From NCBI GenBank assembly GCA_016794525.1, contig JAEUJY010000062.1, positions 186,001-250,000 of the forward strand: a stretch of 64,000 bases of DNA. Direction: 5' to 3'. Each line of letters begins with the position of its first letter. The first letter of the stretch is position 1. The notes under the pieces are model-generated. The model saw only the letters and a program-made list of their open reading frames with translations, did no database searches and was not told the origin of the DNA. This DNA is from Myxococcales bacterium (GTDB taxonomy: Bacteria > Myxococcota_A > Polyangia > Haliangiales > Haliangiaceae). Made by a program: the position numbers and the translations under genes. Of the stretch, positions 17,378 through 26,171 are shown in pieces.

Positions 17378-19195
17378 GTGAAGGCGTTCGAGCTCGCGGT
17401 GGCCGGGAAGTGGGGCGAGATCTCGTCGATCGAGGCATTGCAGGGGGCGACCGCGCTGACGCTGAAGTCGCTCCATGTCTACTTCCCTGCCCATGTGCTG
17501 CCGGTCTACTCGACGACACACCTCGAACACTACCTCCGAATCGTGGCGCCAGAGGCTCCGGAGCTGGACCAGGGCGATGCGCTGCTCATGAACCGCGCGC
17601 TGGACCGCGCGCTGCGGGCCCACGCTGGCCTGCGGGATCGGACGCCCTATGAGCTCGGCAGATTCCTTTACGCCTGGGCCGACCCGCGAGCCCAGAAGCG
17701 TGTCGTGAAGATCGCGCCGGGGCACGACGCAGAGTTCTGGGCGGATTGCGTCCGTGAGGGCTACGTCTGTGTGGGGTGGGGGAGCATGGGGGATCTGCGT
17801 GCGTACGAAGGCAAGCGGCAGTTCCTGGCCCGCTGGCACGAGGTCTTCGCCGAGAAGTACCCGCACAAGCCGAAGCGGACTGCCAAGGCCAACGAGGTGT
17901 GGCGGCTCATCGAACTCGAACCCGGCGATCTGGTGATCGCGAATCAGGGAAAGTCCCGGGTGCTGGCAGTCGGCGAGGTCGTCGATCCCGGCTACGAGTT
18001 TCGGTCGGAACGGGCCAAGTATCCACACACCGTGAAGGTGAAGTGGGACACCTCGTATGCGCAGGACATCAAGCCGGTCGAGTCCTGGGGGATGGTGACG
18101 GTGGCGCCGGTCGCGCCTGAGGTCTATCGCGAGATCCTCGAGCGGGCCGGGCAGCCGTTCGTCGATGGGCTGTCGCACGATCCGAAGGCGTCGATTCCGG
18201 TGCCCGTAGAGCCGATCTTCGCGGAGATCAGCGAGGCCTTGGAGCGTCGTGGCCAGGTGGTGCTGTTCGGACCACCGGGAACCGGCAAGACGTACACCGC
18301 GCGTCGGTATGCGGTGTATCGGCTGCTCACGCAAGAAGGGCGCGGTGACGCCGCGGCGGTGCTGGGGGATCGCGCCCGGTTCCTGACGGAGGAGCGGCGT
18401 CTCGCCACAGCCCCCGAAACGACCAGCGCGGCACAGTTGACCACGCTCACGTTTCATCCTTCCTACAGCTACGAGGACTTCGTCGAGGGATTCCGGCCGT
18501 ACGACGACGGCACTCCCGGCCTGGCGTTGCGCTTGGAGGCGGGCGTCTTCAAGCGGGTCTGCCGCACCGCGCTGCGCCAGCCGGGCAAGACGTTCGTCGT
18601 GATGATCGACGAGTTTAACCGCGCCAACGTCCCAAAGGTGCTCGGTGAGCTGATCACGCTGCTCGAGCGGGACAAACGCGGGATGCAGGTCTGCTTGCCC
18701 CAGAGCCGGGAGCAGTTCGAGATCCCCCCGAATGTCATGCTCATCGGGACGATGAACACCGCTGACCGCAGTATCAAGGTCCTGGACGCGGCGCTGCGTC
18801 GACGGTTCGCGTTCATCGAGTGCATGCCCGATCCTGACGTGCTGCGCGGCGCCGTAGTCAGCCGAGTCCCGCTCGACGAGCTGCTCGACAAGCTGAACGA
18901 GCGGATCCGTCGACGCGACGGCCGGGAGAAGCAGATCGGTCACGCCTTCTTCCTCGATGGTGGACGCCCCGTCGGTTCGGCTGACGAGCTGGCGCGGCGG
19001 TTCCGGCACGAGGTGCTGCCGCTGCTGCAGGAGTACTGTCACGACGATTACCGTGCCCTGGCTGACTACCTCGGGGAGGAGTTGGTGGACGTCGAGGACC
19101 AGGCGCTGGTCGCCGAGACCCTGAGCAAGCCAGAGGAGCTGCTCGCATGCCTGGCCAAGGCGCTGCTCACCGACGCGGAGCAGGTCGTCGGATGA
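17378..19195 (+). CDS. mcrB: McrB-like GTPase/AAA+ subunit with EVE-type reader domain (main frame)
   Basis: 605 residues from the first GTG after the frameshift; homologous coding continues upstream in the same frame to about 17261. Residues about 108-230 form an EVE/PUA-type domain: EFWADCVREGYVCVGWGSMG, then ANEVWRLIELEPGDLVIANQG and VLAVGEVVDPGYE. EVE domains read modified bases. The McrB AAA+ motor follows with Walker A FGPPGTGKTYTA (about residue 297), Walker B VVMIDEFNRAN (about residue 407) and the GTMNTADRSIKVLDAALRRRF sensor region. The stop overlaps mcrC (ATGA). Together they form a modification-dependent restriction enzyme, complementary to BREX because it attacks modified DNA. 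Confidence 0.85.
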   Translation: MKAFELAVAGKWGEISSIEALQGATALTLKSLHVYFPAHVLPVYSTTHLEHYLRIVAPEAPELDQGDALLMNRALDRALRAHAGLRDRTPYELGRFLYAWADPRAQKRVVKIAPGHDAEFWADCVREGYVCVGWGSMGDLRAYEGKRQFLARWHEVFAEKYPHKPKRTAKANEVWRLIELEPGDLVIANQGKSRVLAVGEVVDPGYEFRSERAKYPHTVKVKWDTSYAQDIKPVESWGMVTVAPVAPEVYREILERAGQPFVDGLSHDPKASIPVPVEPIFAEISEALERRGQVVLFGPPGTGKTYTARRYAVYRLLTQEGRGDAAAVLGDRARFLTEERRLATAPETTSAAQLTTLTFHPSYSYEDFVEGFRPYDDGTPGLALRLEAGVFKRVCRTALRQPGKTFVVMIDEFNRANVPKVLGELITLLERDKRGMQVCLPQSREQFEIPPNVMLIGTMNTADRSIKVLDAALRRRFAFIECMPDPDVLRGAVVSRVPLDELLDKLNERIRRRDGREKQIGHAFFLDGGRPVGSADELARRFRHEVLPLLQEYCHDDYRALADYLGEELVDVEDQALVAETLSKPEELLACLAKALLTDAEQVVG

Positions 19196-20493
19196 GCGGT
19201 CTTCCGCCCGTCGTCGAGCTCGCCGAATGGAGCGAGAAGGTGCTGGCCGGTCACCAGCTGGGCCCGGCAGATCGGCGGCTCGTCGAAAGCGAGCGCCGCG
19301 CTGGCCGTGTCCTCTTCGAGGAGCTGCGGGGCGGCCTGCGGGTCCAGGCTCGTTCGTGGGTGGGCGTAATCCGGCTCAGTGCCGTCGAGGTGAGGATCGT
19401 GCCGAAACTGGCGGGTGGCGAGGCGTCCCTGGTCAAGATGGTCGATTTGCTGCGCGGCCTTGAGACGCTCGCGCGGCATCCAGGCGGAGCGACGCTTGAG
19501 CGAGCGGGTGATGGACTCCTCGATCTGTTCATCACACTGTTGTGTGATGCGAGTGACCGCGTCGTCCGCGATGGAATCGTGGCTGACTATGTCGAGCGCG
19601 ACGAAGAGCTGCGTGTGGTTCGTGGTCGCCTGCTCGTCGATCGTCAGGTGCGGGAGCGATTCGGGCGCGTCGACCGGCTCCTGTGCCGCCACGACGAGAG
19701 ACTGACCGACATCATCGAGAATCAACTGTTGGCGACGGCGCTCGAGCTCGGCGCACGTCGTGCTCGCGGCCCGACCTTGCGCGATCGGGCCCGACGCTTG
19801 GCTGACGCGTTTGCGGAAGTGTGCGAGCCAGCCGCGCTGGACCTCGACGCCGCGCGACGCGGCGTCGTGTACCACCGCCAGAACGCGCACTATCGGCGCG
19901 CGCATGGCCTTGCGTTGCTTGTGTTGGACGAGGCCGGCATCGACAGCCTCCACAAGCCCGGCCCGGTCGAGAGCTTCGCGTTCCTGCTGGACATGAACCG
20001 CTTGTTCGAGGAGCTGTTGACGAAGGTCGTCCAGGTTGCGCTCGCCGACACGACGGCGCGGGTACAGGCGCAGCGGCGGGACGGGAGCGTGTTGTGGGAC
20101 GCGACTCGTGGGCGGAGCTACGCGCGTGTCATTCCCGACCTGCTCGTCAGCTGGGAAGATGTCGATGCGAAGGTCCCGATCGATGCGAAGTACAAGCTCT
20201 ACGACGAAGACAATGCAGACCCGGCCGATTTGTACCAAGCCTTCCTCTACGCCTCGGCGTACGGTGACGGGCGGACCGCGGCCAACGCGCGGGCGCTGCT
20301 GGTCTACCCGTCGGCGCAGCCCACGATCGGCGTCGACCGGCTCCAGGTTCGTCGGTCAGCACAGGCAGTTGGCGAGCTGGCGATCGTGGGAATCCCGCTC
20401 GCTGGCGTGGTGGACGAACTCTGCGAGCGCGGTGGGGCTCGTCCGCTGTGCCGGGAGCTCGGTGCGATCGTTGTGGGCGGCCCCGCTCTCTGA
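19192..20493 (+). CDS. mcrC: McrC-like nuclease subunit of McrBC
   Basis: 433 residues from the ATG that overlaps the mcrB stop (MSGLPPVVELAEW). The N-terminal region fits the McrC beta-rich domain that docks on the McrB motor (VRIVPKLAGGEASLVKMVDLL). The C-terminal PD-(D/E)xK nuclease is visible as VIPDLLVSW followed by VPIDAKYK (about residues 312-335), so the catalytic D...DxK is intact. A preceding in-frame start inside mcrB is possible but unneeded. Activity depends on the McrB partner, whose N-terminus is frameshifted. Confidence 0.88.
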   Translation: MSGLPPVVELAEWSEKVLAGHQLGPADRRLVESERRAGRVLFEELRGGLRVQARSWVGVIRLSAVEVRIVPKLAGGEASLVKMVDLLRGLETLARHPGGATLERAGDGLLDLFITLLCDASDRVVRDGIVADYVERDEELRVVRGRLLVDRQVRERFGRVDRLLCRHDERLTDIIENQLLATALELGARRARGPTLRDRARRLADAFAEVCEPAALDLDAARRGVVYHRQNAHYRRAHGLALLVLDEAGIDSLHKPGPVESFAFLLDMNRLFEELLTKVVQVALADTTARVQAQRRDGSVLWDATRGRSYARVIPDLLVSWEDVDAKVPIDAKYKLYDEDNADPADLYQAFLYASAYGDGRTAANARALLVYPSAQPTIGVDRLQVRRSAQAVGELAIVGIPLAGVVDELCERGGARPLCRELGAIVVGGPAL

Positions 20494-20590
20494 CGGACCC
20501 GAGGATTGTCGAGCGCCGTCATCCCGGTGTCGTTGATCGGTCACGTGTGCTTGTGCGGTACGGCGCTCTACTGTCGCGCCCCAGAGGCCG

Positions 20591-20609
20591 GCGCGGTGAG
20601 CGACCGCGC
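20591..20609. terminator. Perfect hairpin between convergent mcrC and the next gene, possible bidirectional terminator
   Basis: GCGCGGT and ACCGCGC form a 7-bp perfect stem with loop GAGCG in the 130-bp gap between convergent genes. There is no T-run on either side, so intrinsic termination is only a possibility; a Rho-assisted barrier is equally likely. Confidence 0.35.
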
Positions 20610-20623
20610 ACATCTGCGAAGGC

Positions 20624-21322
20624 TCATTGCCACAGGCGGTGAAGCTTGGGGCCGAAGATGAACATGCCTTCGTTGCTGGTGCCCGAGTGCAACGCGATGC
20701 GAGCCTCGAACGCCCACATGTACACACTCACGCCAACGCCGGCCGAGACTCCGTTCCCGGTGTGATCGAACGTCGGGCCCACCGAGAGCCAAGCCCCTGA
20801 CGTCTCGAGTTTGGACTGGTATCGCATGTTCGAACGTTCGAGCCGCAACGCGGGGCGAACGTCACCCACCGTCCCTCGCTCCGACCGCCAGAGCACGTCT
20901 CCGACAAGCGAAAACGACCAGCGGGTCCAACGGAGATCGCTGTCGAGGCGAAGCGACAGGGACGAAGGCGCTTCGCAGACGCACTCTCGCGCCCACAGTG
21001 CGACGCCGAGCTGGAGCGTCCCGAGAAACTGACCGTCGAGCTGGTGGTCGACGGCCGTCGTCGCGACGCCAACGCCGATCGCCGCCAGCAGGCGAGATGA
21101 TGCGGGAATCGGCGCGGTCGATCGAATCGCGCCGTCGGTACATCGTGGCAACTCGTCAGCGTGTGCTGTGGTCCCCGAACCGGTCTCGAGTGCGAGCACT
21201 GCCGCCCATCCGACTAGCAGATGGCGCGCCCGTCGCCCGTTCGCGTGGCCCTGGGCACTTGCACGCGAGCCGGGGCAGGCCGCACAACCGAGGACAACGA
21301 GGAGGCCACGCCCGCGCTTCAT
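20624..21322 (-). CDS. Hypothetical exported protein
   Basis: 232 residues from the ATG reading MKRGRGLLVVLGCAAC, a plausible signal sequence. A second hydrophobic stretch ending TTAHADELP may be an alternative signal. The mature part has alternating short hydrophobic segments (SLSLRLDSDLRW, WSFSLVGDVLW, GVSVYMWAFEARIAL) suggestive of beta strands, as in small outer-membrane or periplasmic beta proteins. No family recognised. An ATG further upstream (21400) exists, but it would overlap what I take to be the true end of the kinase gene, so I prefer the shorter start. Convergent with mcrC. Confidence 0.5.
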   Translation of the reverse strand: MKRGRGLLVVLGCAACPGSRASAQGHANGRRARHLLVGWAAVLALETGSGTTAHADELPRCTDGAIRSTAPIPASSRLLAAIGVGVATTAVDHQLDGQFLGTLQLGVALWARECVCEAPSSLSLRLDSDLRWTRWSFSLVGDVLWRSERGTVGDVRPALRLERSNMRYQSKLETSGAWLSVGPTFDHTGNGVSAGVGVSVYMWAFEARIALHSGTSNEGMFIFGPKLHRLWQ

Positions 21323-21396
21323 CCGCATGGACGGTAGCGCTCCGTGCCGGCCGGAGTTCCCGCTGGGCAGCTCGCTATCGAACATCGGGGATGCCA

Positions 21397-22695
21397 TCAC
21401 CGTCGACGTCGTCGGGGACCCCGGGCGGCGGGGCGGCCGGGCGGGTCGGCGGAAGGGCGGGCTCCTCGTGGCGGGCCGGCCTCGTGCGGGAACGTGGCGG
21501 CGCGGTCGGAGGTGGCGTTGCGACGACCGCTGGCAGGGGTGGAGGGGTGACTGGTGGTGGTGGCGCGGCCGGTGGTGGCGGCAGTGGGGTCACGATCAGC
21601 GGCAGAGCTGGCGCAGGCGCGGGCCAGGCTACCTCGATGCGGCGGGGACCCGGAGGTGCGGCCGATGACCAGCATCGCGGCGGCGACCGCGGCGAGCGCG
21701 ATGACCCACGGCGCGGCGCGGCGGGGCCACCGGGCGCGGCGTGGGGGTGCGGCAGGGCGCGGGCGTACGAGGTCGAGGGTGGGGGCGAGGTCGACGCGGC
21801 CGCGGGGCGCGCCACGTGGGGCGTGGGCAATGCGAGCGATCTCCGGTGCGAGGGCGGCGGCAGCCGGCGAGGCGAAGACGGCGAGGTCAGCGACGTGTGA
21901 GTAGCGTGCGGCGGGATCCGCCACCAGGCAGCGTTCGATGGTGGCGCGCAGCGCGGGCGGCACCCACGCGGGCAGGGGCATGGCCGTGCCGAGCAGCCGT
22001 TGGTCGCCCGGGTCGGCGCCAGCGGCGCCGCCGCGCAGGCGCTGGCCGCAGATCATCTCGTAGAGCACGGCCCCGACGGCCCAGATGTCGGCGCGGGCGT
22101 CGACGCTGCGGGCGTCGCGGGCCTGCTCGGGGGCGAGGTAGCCGGGCGAGCCGAGCACGACGTCGGGGGCGGTCATGGCGCCGCCGGCGCCGGTCCACTT
22201 GGCGATGCCGAAGTCCATGACCTTGAGCAGCGGGCGGCCGTCGGTGCGGCGGGTGAGGAACAGGTTGCTGGGCTTGATGTCGCGATGGATGAGGCCGACG
22301 CGGTGGGCCTCAGCAAGGGCGGCGCAGATCTGCAGCGCGTAGTCCACAGCGGCAGGCACGCCGACCGGGCCGGTAGCCAGCGCCTGGGCCAGCGTCATGC
22401 CGTCGAGCCACTCCATGACGATGTACGGCCCGAGGCCGGGCTCGACGCCGACATCGACCGCGCGGACGGTGTGCTCGCTGGTCAGCCGGGCCAGCGCCTG
22501 GGCCTCGCGGACGAACCGGCGCGCGACATCGTCGCGGGCGGCCAGCGGGGCCTTGAGCAGCTTGATCGCGACCGCCTGGCCGAGCCCGCGGTGCACGGCG
22601 CGCACGACGACACCGCACCCGCCCTGGCCGACGAGCTGCTCGACGCGGTACTTGCCCCCGATCATCCTGCCGACGAGGCTGGCATCCACCTGCAT
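21397..22695 (-). CDS. Membrane-anchored eukaryotic-type Ser/Thr protein kinase (tail probably frameshifted)
   Basis: The kinase domain spans about residues 14-275: Gly loop GQGGCGVV, VAIKLLK lysine, catalytic loop HRDIKPSN (about residues 136-143), MDFG metal motif, and APE motif in YLAPEQ. One membrane helix (WVIALAAVAAAMLVIG) lies near residues 327-343. After it the frame reads as an Arg/Thr/Ser mixture ending in RRRRR. The neighbouring frame from about nt 21643 reads a Pro-rich linker ending DDVDGDGIPDVR with a stop at 21375, a far more natural extracytoplasmic tail. A frameshift just after the helix is therefore likely. Such one-helix kinases are abundant in myxobacteria. Substrates unknown. 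Confidence 0.85.
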   Translation of the reverse strand: MQVDASLVGRMIGGKYRVEQLVGQGGCGVVVRAVHRGLGQAVAIKLLKAPLAARDDVARRFVREAQALARLTSEHTVRAVDVGVEPGLGPYIVMEWLDGMTLAQALATGPVGVPAAVDYALQICAALAEAHRVGLIHRDIKPSNLFLTRRTDGRPLLKVMDFGIAKWTGAGGAMTAPDVVLGSPGYLAPEQARDARSVDARADIWAVGAVLYEMICGQRLRGGAAGADPGDQRLLGTAMPLPAWVPPALRATIERCLVADPAARYSHVADLAVFASPAAAALAPEIARIAHAPRGAPRGRVDLAPTLDLVRPRPAAPPRRARWPRRAAPWVIALAAVAAAMLVIGRTSGSPPHRGSLARACASSAADRDPTAATTGRATTTSHPSTPASGRRNATSDRAATFPHEAGPPRGARPSADPPGRPAARGPRRRRR

Positions 22696-22859
22696 GGCCC
22701 GGGTATCGACCGCGCCGCGCGGCGGTTGCGTGGCCCCGTGACGATTGCAGGTGGCCGCTGCTCGCGTGCGACAGCGGCGGTCGCGACCGGGCGCAGCGAG
22801 GCCGGCGGACGTCAGCGGGTGCCAGAGCGCGGCGTGGGCGATCGCGCGTCCGAGCCGTC

Positions 22860-23354
22860 ATGCGTCAAGCGCTCCTGACCGTGATCACCCTGATGACCGC
22901 CCTTGCCGGATGCCACCGCGCTGCGCCGGCGTCGCCCGCCGCACCGCCGCTGGTTGGCGACGGCGCACAGATCACCGAAGCGGTCTTCCGCCACCTGTTC
23001 GCGAACAACGCGTCCGCGGTGCAAGGGCGCGCCAGCGTCTATTGCCTGCGCGTCGACGGTCCGAGCGACCCCAGCGCCGCGCTCCTCGCCCACTTCGCGA
23101 CGAATCGCCCGCGCGTCGTCGCCGTCTCGGCCTGCACCGAGGGCAGCGACGGCGTGTTCGTGCGAGGTGCGACGTCCGGCGCGCGCCCTGGGCTCGTCTT
23201 CGCCGTGGGGGAGATCGCCATCGACGGCGACCGCGCGACGGCGACCGCCGCGTACTTCGAAGGCGGCCTGTCGGCGGCCTCCTACGGCTACAGTCTGCGC
23301 AGGACCGCCGCCGGCTGGGAGGTGGTCGAGCAGGTGCTGTTCATGATCAGCTGA
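22860..23354 (+). CDS. Small lipoprotein of unknown function
   Basis: 164 residues. The N-terminus MRQALLTVITLMTALAGC is a lipoprotein signal with lipobox LAGC, so Cys18 should be lipidated. The mature part is a compact domain resembling small alpha+beta secreted domains (NTF2-like layout is possible): an N-terminal helix (ITEAVFRHLFANN), then strands ending TAAGWEVVEQVLFM. One Cys pair (YCLR, SACTEG) could form a disulfide. Divergent from the kinase gene across a 164-bp gap. I do not recognise a family. Confidence 0.65.
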   Translation: MRQALLTVITLMTALAGCHRAAPASPAAPPLVGDGAQITEAVFRHLFANNASAVQGRASVYCLRVDGPSDPSAALLAHFATNRPRVVAVSACTEGSDGVFVRGATSGARPGLVFAVGEIAIDGDRATATAAYFEGGLSAASYGYSLRRTAAGWEVVEQVLFMIS

Positions 23355-23453
23355 TGGCCACGCAACCGAGGGCCGGGTCGGTCGATAGCTCGCGCAAATG
23401 CACTGCCGCCACCTCCGCTACCCAGGCTCGAGTTCGACGGACGGCCGTCACTG

Positions 23454-25460
23454 ATGCCGATCCCTACCGTCGAGTCGACCGCCGCGCCGCTGCCGTTCCT
23501 GGTGGAGCACGGCGCGTGGATCTGGAAGGCGCTGATCGGGCTGGCGGCGGTGGGGGCGCCAGGGCTGGCCCGACTGCATCGCCGGCGTCAGGCGACGGCG
23601 CACGTGGCGCGGGTCGTGCGTGGCGCGACGGTCGAGCTGCGCTCCGGGCAGATCGCGCTCCGCGGGCGGTTGAGCGATGCGGATCTGCGGTCGTCACGCC
23701 AGCAGGTGTGGAGCTACGCGGCGCCGCACGTGACCGCCGGGACCGCTGACGGGGCGGCGCTGACCGTGGGCGACACGCGTGTCGAGCTGGCGGGCGACAT
23801 CGAGGTGGTCGCGGGAACACGGGCGACCGTCGACCGATGGCCCGGCCGCACGAAGGCAGGCGCGCTGATCGCGTGGCGGCAGGAACTGACCGTGGCGGCC
23901 GGGGCCGAGGTGGTCTGCGTCGGACGACTCGAGCAGGACGACGCCGGGACGTGGACGCTGCGCGCGGCGCCGGCGCAGCGCCTGGAGCTCTACGGGCTCG
24001 ACCACCGCGGTGCCGCGGCGCCAACGGCGCGGATGCGGTTGGCGGTGTCTGCGGCTCTCGCCGCGGCGGGCATGGCGGCGATGCTCGTCGTGCTTGGCGT
24101 GGTCATGGAGCGCCGGATCCACGCGGCCAAGCGCCACGACGCCTCGCTGGCCGACATCCCGCTGCACGTGCAGGTGGCGGCGGCGACGCCGACCGGGCGA
24201 GCGGAGGCGATGCGGTGGCTGGAGGACGCGGCCGGGCACGCTGTCGGTCGCGAGCAGATCGGCCGCGCGCTCACCGTGGCCCGGTTGCGTGGGAGGGACG
24301 TGGAAGCACAGCAGCTGCGCGACCTCGACCGCCATGAGGAGCTGCTCGCGTTCGCGCGCCGTCGCGGTGACGACGCGCTGGCGTTCGAGGCGCTGACGCG
24401 GCTGGGGCGGTTCGCCGAAGCGGCCGACGTGATGCCGCACGTGTCCGCCGTGGACCCTGGCGTGGCCGTCGAGGTCGCGATCGCTGCTGGTCGATGGTCC
24501 GACGCCGCGGCGCTGGTGGAGGTGAGCGCGCGGGGGAACGCGCCGGGCCCGGGGCGAGACGCGATGATGTGCGTCGCGGCGTGGATGCGAACGAAGAGCG
24601 GTGACGCTGCGGCCGCCGCATGGCTCGACCGTGCCGCGCGCCACGATGGCACCTGCGCGCTGGTCGTCGCCGCCACCGCCCCCGGCGGGCTACCGCAGGG
24701 CCCATCGCGTCGCTTCCAGGGCGATCTGCCGGCACGCTGGCGCGGCGTCGCCCGGGCGCTCACGGGGGAATGGGTGACCTGCGGCATCGCTGACGGCGCC
24801 GTGTGGTTGGTTCCATACGTGGCGATCCACCTTGGGGAGGTCGCCGCGACGAACGAGGCGCAGGACGGCTTCATCGACGAACTCGGCATCGGGACCGCCG
24901 CACGGTTCAGACACCGTTGTCGCGCGGCCTGGGCGCTGATCGCCGACCAGCCGGGCGCCAGTCCGGAGAGCCTCAAGGCCGACGCGATCTACACCGCCGC
25001 GCCAGTCTGGGACATCGAGCCCGTTGACACGATGGCGCCGGCCGCTGCGTTGCGGCGTCGGGTCTTCGACCGCGGCGGGCTCATGCTCACGGACCGCCGC
25101 GCGAGCCAGGTCGTCCTGGACGCGCTCGATGGTGACGCCCGACCGCTCGCGCACTACCTGCAGCATCGTCGACTCGCCCAGCGCTACCTGATCGTGCTCG
25201 GCATCGCGCCACGGGTCGCCGACGGACAGGCCGAACTCGCGGAGGCGCTGTTGTGGTCGCCCCGCCTCACGGACCACTGGATCGGCGACGGTGGCCTGAT
25301 CGGCGAGACCTTGCGTCGGGCCTTCCTGCGGCGCTCGGTCCTTCGGCTGCTGGGCCGCGACGATCTCGCCGCCCCCGACGCCGCGATCGTGGCACGGGTC
25401 GTCGACGTGCTCGCCGACCGCGACAAGGTCCTGGCCCTGGCGTTCTGGAGTGCACGCTAA
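23454..25460 (+). CDS. Large membrane protein with GIDE-like beta domain and helical repeat C-terminus
   Basis: 668 residues. A hydrophobic helix is near residues 17-37 and a strong transmembrane segment (VSAALAAAGMAAMLVVLGVVM) near residues 198-218. Between them is a beta-rich domain with WRQELTVAAGAEVVCVGRL followed by a short hairpin. This layout (two helices bracketing such a domain) resembles the GIDE/MUL1-type domain found in bacterial membrane proteins, a tentative match. The remaining 440 residues are largely helical, with TPR/HEAT-like stretches of alternating Ala/Leu helices. Role unknown. The gap to the next gene is 146 bp. Confidence 0.55.
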   Translation: MPIPTVESTAAPLPFLVEHGAWIWKALIGLAAVGAPGLARLHRRRQATAHVARVVRGATVELRSGQIALRGRLSDADLRSSRQQVWSYAAPHVTAGTADGAALTVGDTRVELAGDIEVVAGTRATVDRWPGRTKAGALIAWRQELTVAAGAEVVCVGRLEQDDAGTWTLRAAPAQRLELYGLDHRGAAAPTARMRLAVSAALAAAGMAAMLVVLGVVMERRIHAAKRHDASLADIPLHVQVAAATPTGRAEAMRWLEDAAGHAVGREQIGRALTVARLRGRDVEAQQLRDLDRHEELLAFARRRGDDALAFEALTRLGRFAEAADVMPHVSAVDPGVAVEVAIAAGRWSDAAALVEVSARGNAPGPGRDAMMCVAAWMRTKSGDAAAAAWLDRAARHDGTCALVVAATAPGGLPQGPSRRFQGDLPARWRGVARALTGEWVTCGIADGAVWLVPYVAIHLGEVAATNEAQDGFIDELGIGTAARFRHRCRAAWALIADQPGASPESLKADAIYTAAPVWDIEPVDTMAPAAALRRRVFDRGGLMLTDRRASQVVLDALDGDARPLAHYLQHRRLAQRYLIVLGIAPRVADGQAELAEALLWSPRLTDHWIGDGGLIGETLRRAFLRRSVLRLLGRDDLAAPDAAIVARVVDVLADRDKVLALAFWSAR

Positions 25461-25606
25461 CGGCACCGCCGGCGCACGTGCGTTTGACGCTGCGATTCGA
25501 CGCAACCGCCGGGCGGACCGGCCGATAGGCTGGTCAGCACGCCATGAAGACGCACACCCTCGCCCCGACGCCAAGCCGCCACCGCATCCCTCGGGAGGCC
25601 TGACCG

Positions 25607-26170
25607 ATGTTCGCCCCATGGGGTTGGGCCGTCCGCAGCGTGGCCCTCGACCAGGAGCTGCCGACCGACCGGTGCGCGAACTGCGCGCGGACCGACGACG
25701 GCAAGCTGTCGGTAGGTCCGATGACGGTCCCGCTGCGGTTGCAGGTGTACCTGTTCATCGCGGGGTTCGAGCAGACGGTCCACGTGCGGGCGGGCTTCTG
25801 CACCGACTGCGCGTACACCGCGACGCACCAGCGGGCGACGTTCGGCGAGCGCTTCGTCCTGTTCTTGGTGCTGTTCCTCGTGAGCTGGTTCGCCCTCATC
25901 ATCGCGGCGGCCGCGTTCGTCGGCGGCCCCAACGTCGACGAAGGCACGGCGGCGTGGGTCGCGTTCGGGCTGGCGGTGGTCGGCCCGATGCTGTGGGTGC
26001 GCCGACCGGCGCCCCTGCCGATGGTGTGTCGCTACCAGCCGATCCGCTTCCTGCGCGGCGTGCACGACGTCAACGGCACCGGCCAGCCCGGGTTGCGCCT
26101 GGCGTTCGCCAACCGCGACTACGCCGCCCACATCCCCGCCGTGTTCCCCGGCGCGCGCGTGGTGCGCTGA
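25607..26170 (+). CDS. Membrane protein with two CxxC pairs
   Basis: 187 residues. CANCARTDD (about residues 23-31) and CTDCAYT (about residues 63-69) give two CxxC pairs that could bind one zinc or iron ion. Two hydrophobic segments follow: FVLFLVLFLVSWFALIIAAAAFV (written here in part) and AWVAFGLAVVGPMLWV. The C-terminus is soluble. A short gene of this type before a DUF1517 gene, with start-stop spacing of one base, indicates cotranscription. No named family recognised. Confidence 0.55.
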   Translation: MFAPWGWAVRSVALDQELPTDRCANCARTDDGKLSVGPMTVPLRLQVYLFIAGFEQTVHVRAGFCTDCAYTATHQRATFGERFVLFLVLFLVSWFALIIAAAAFVGGPNVDEGTAAWVAFGLAVVGPMLWVRRPAPLPMVCRYQPIRFLRGVHDVNGTGQPGLRLAFANRDYAAHIPAVFPGARVVR

Positions 26171-26171
26171 G

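Noticed and set aside
21323-21400. Upstream ATG (21400) as start of the 20624-21322 gene
   Set aside because: It would overlap the likely true kinase tail (stop at 21375) and add residues without signal-peptide character.
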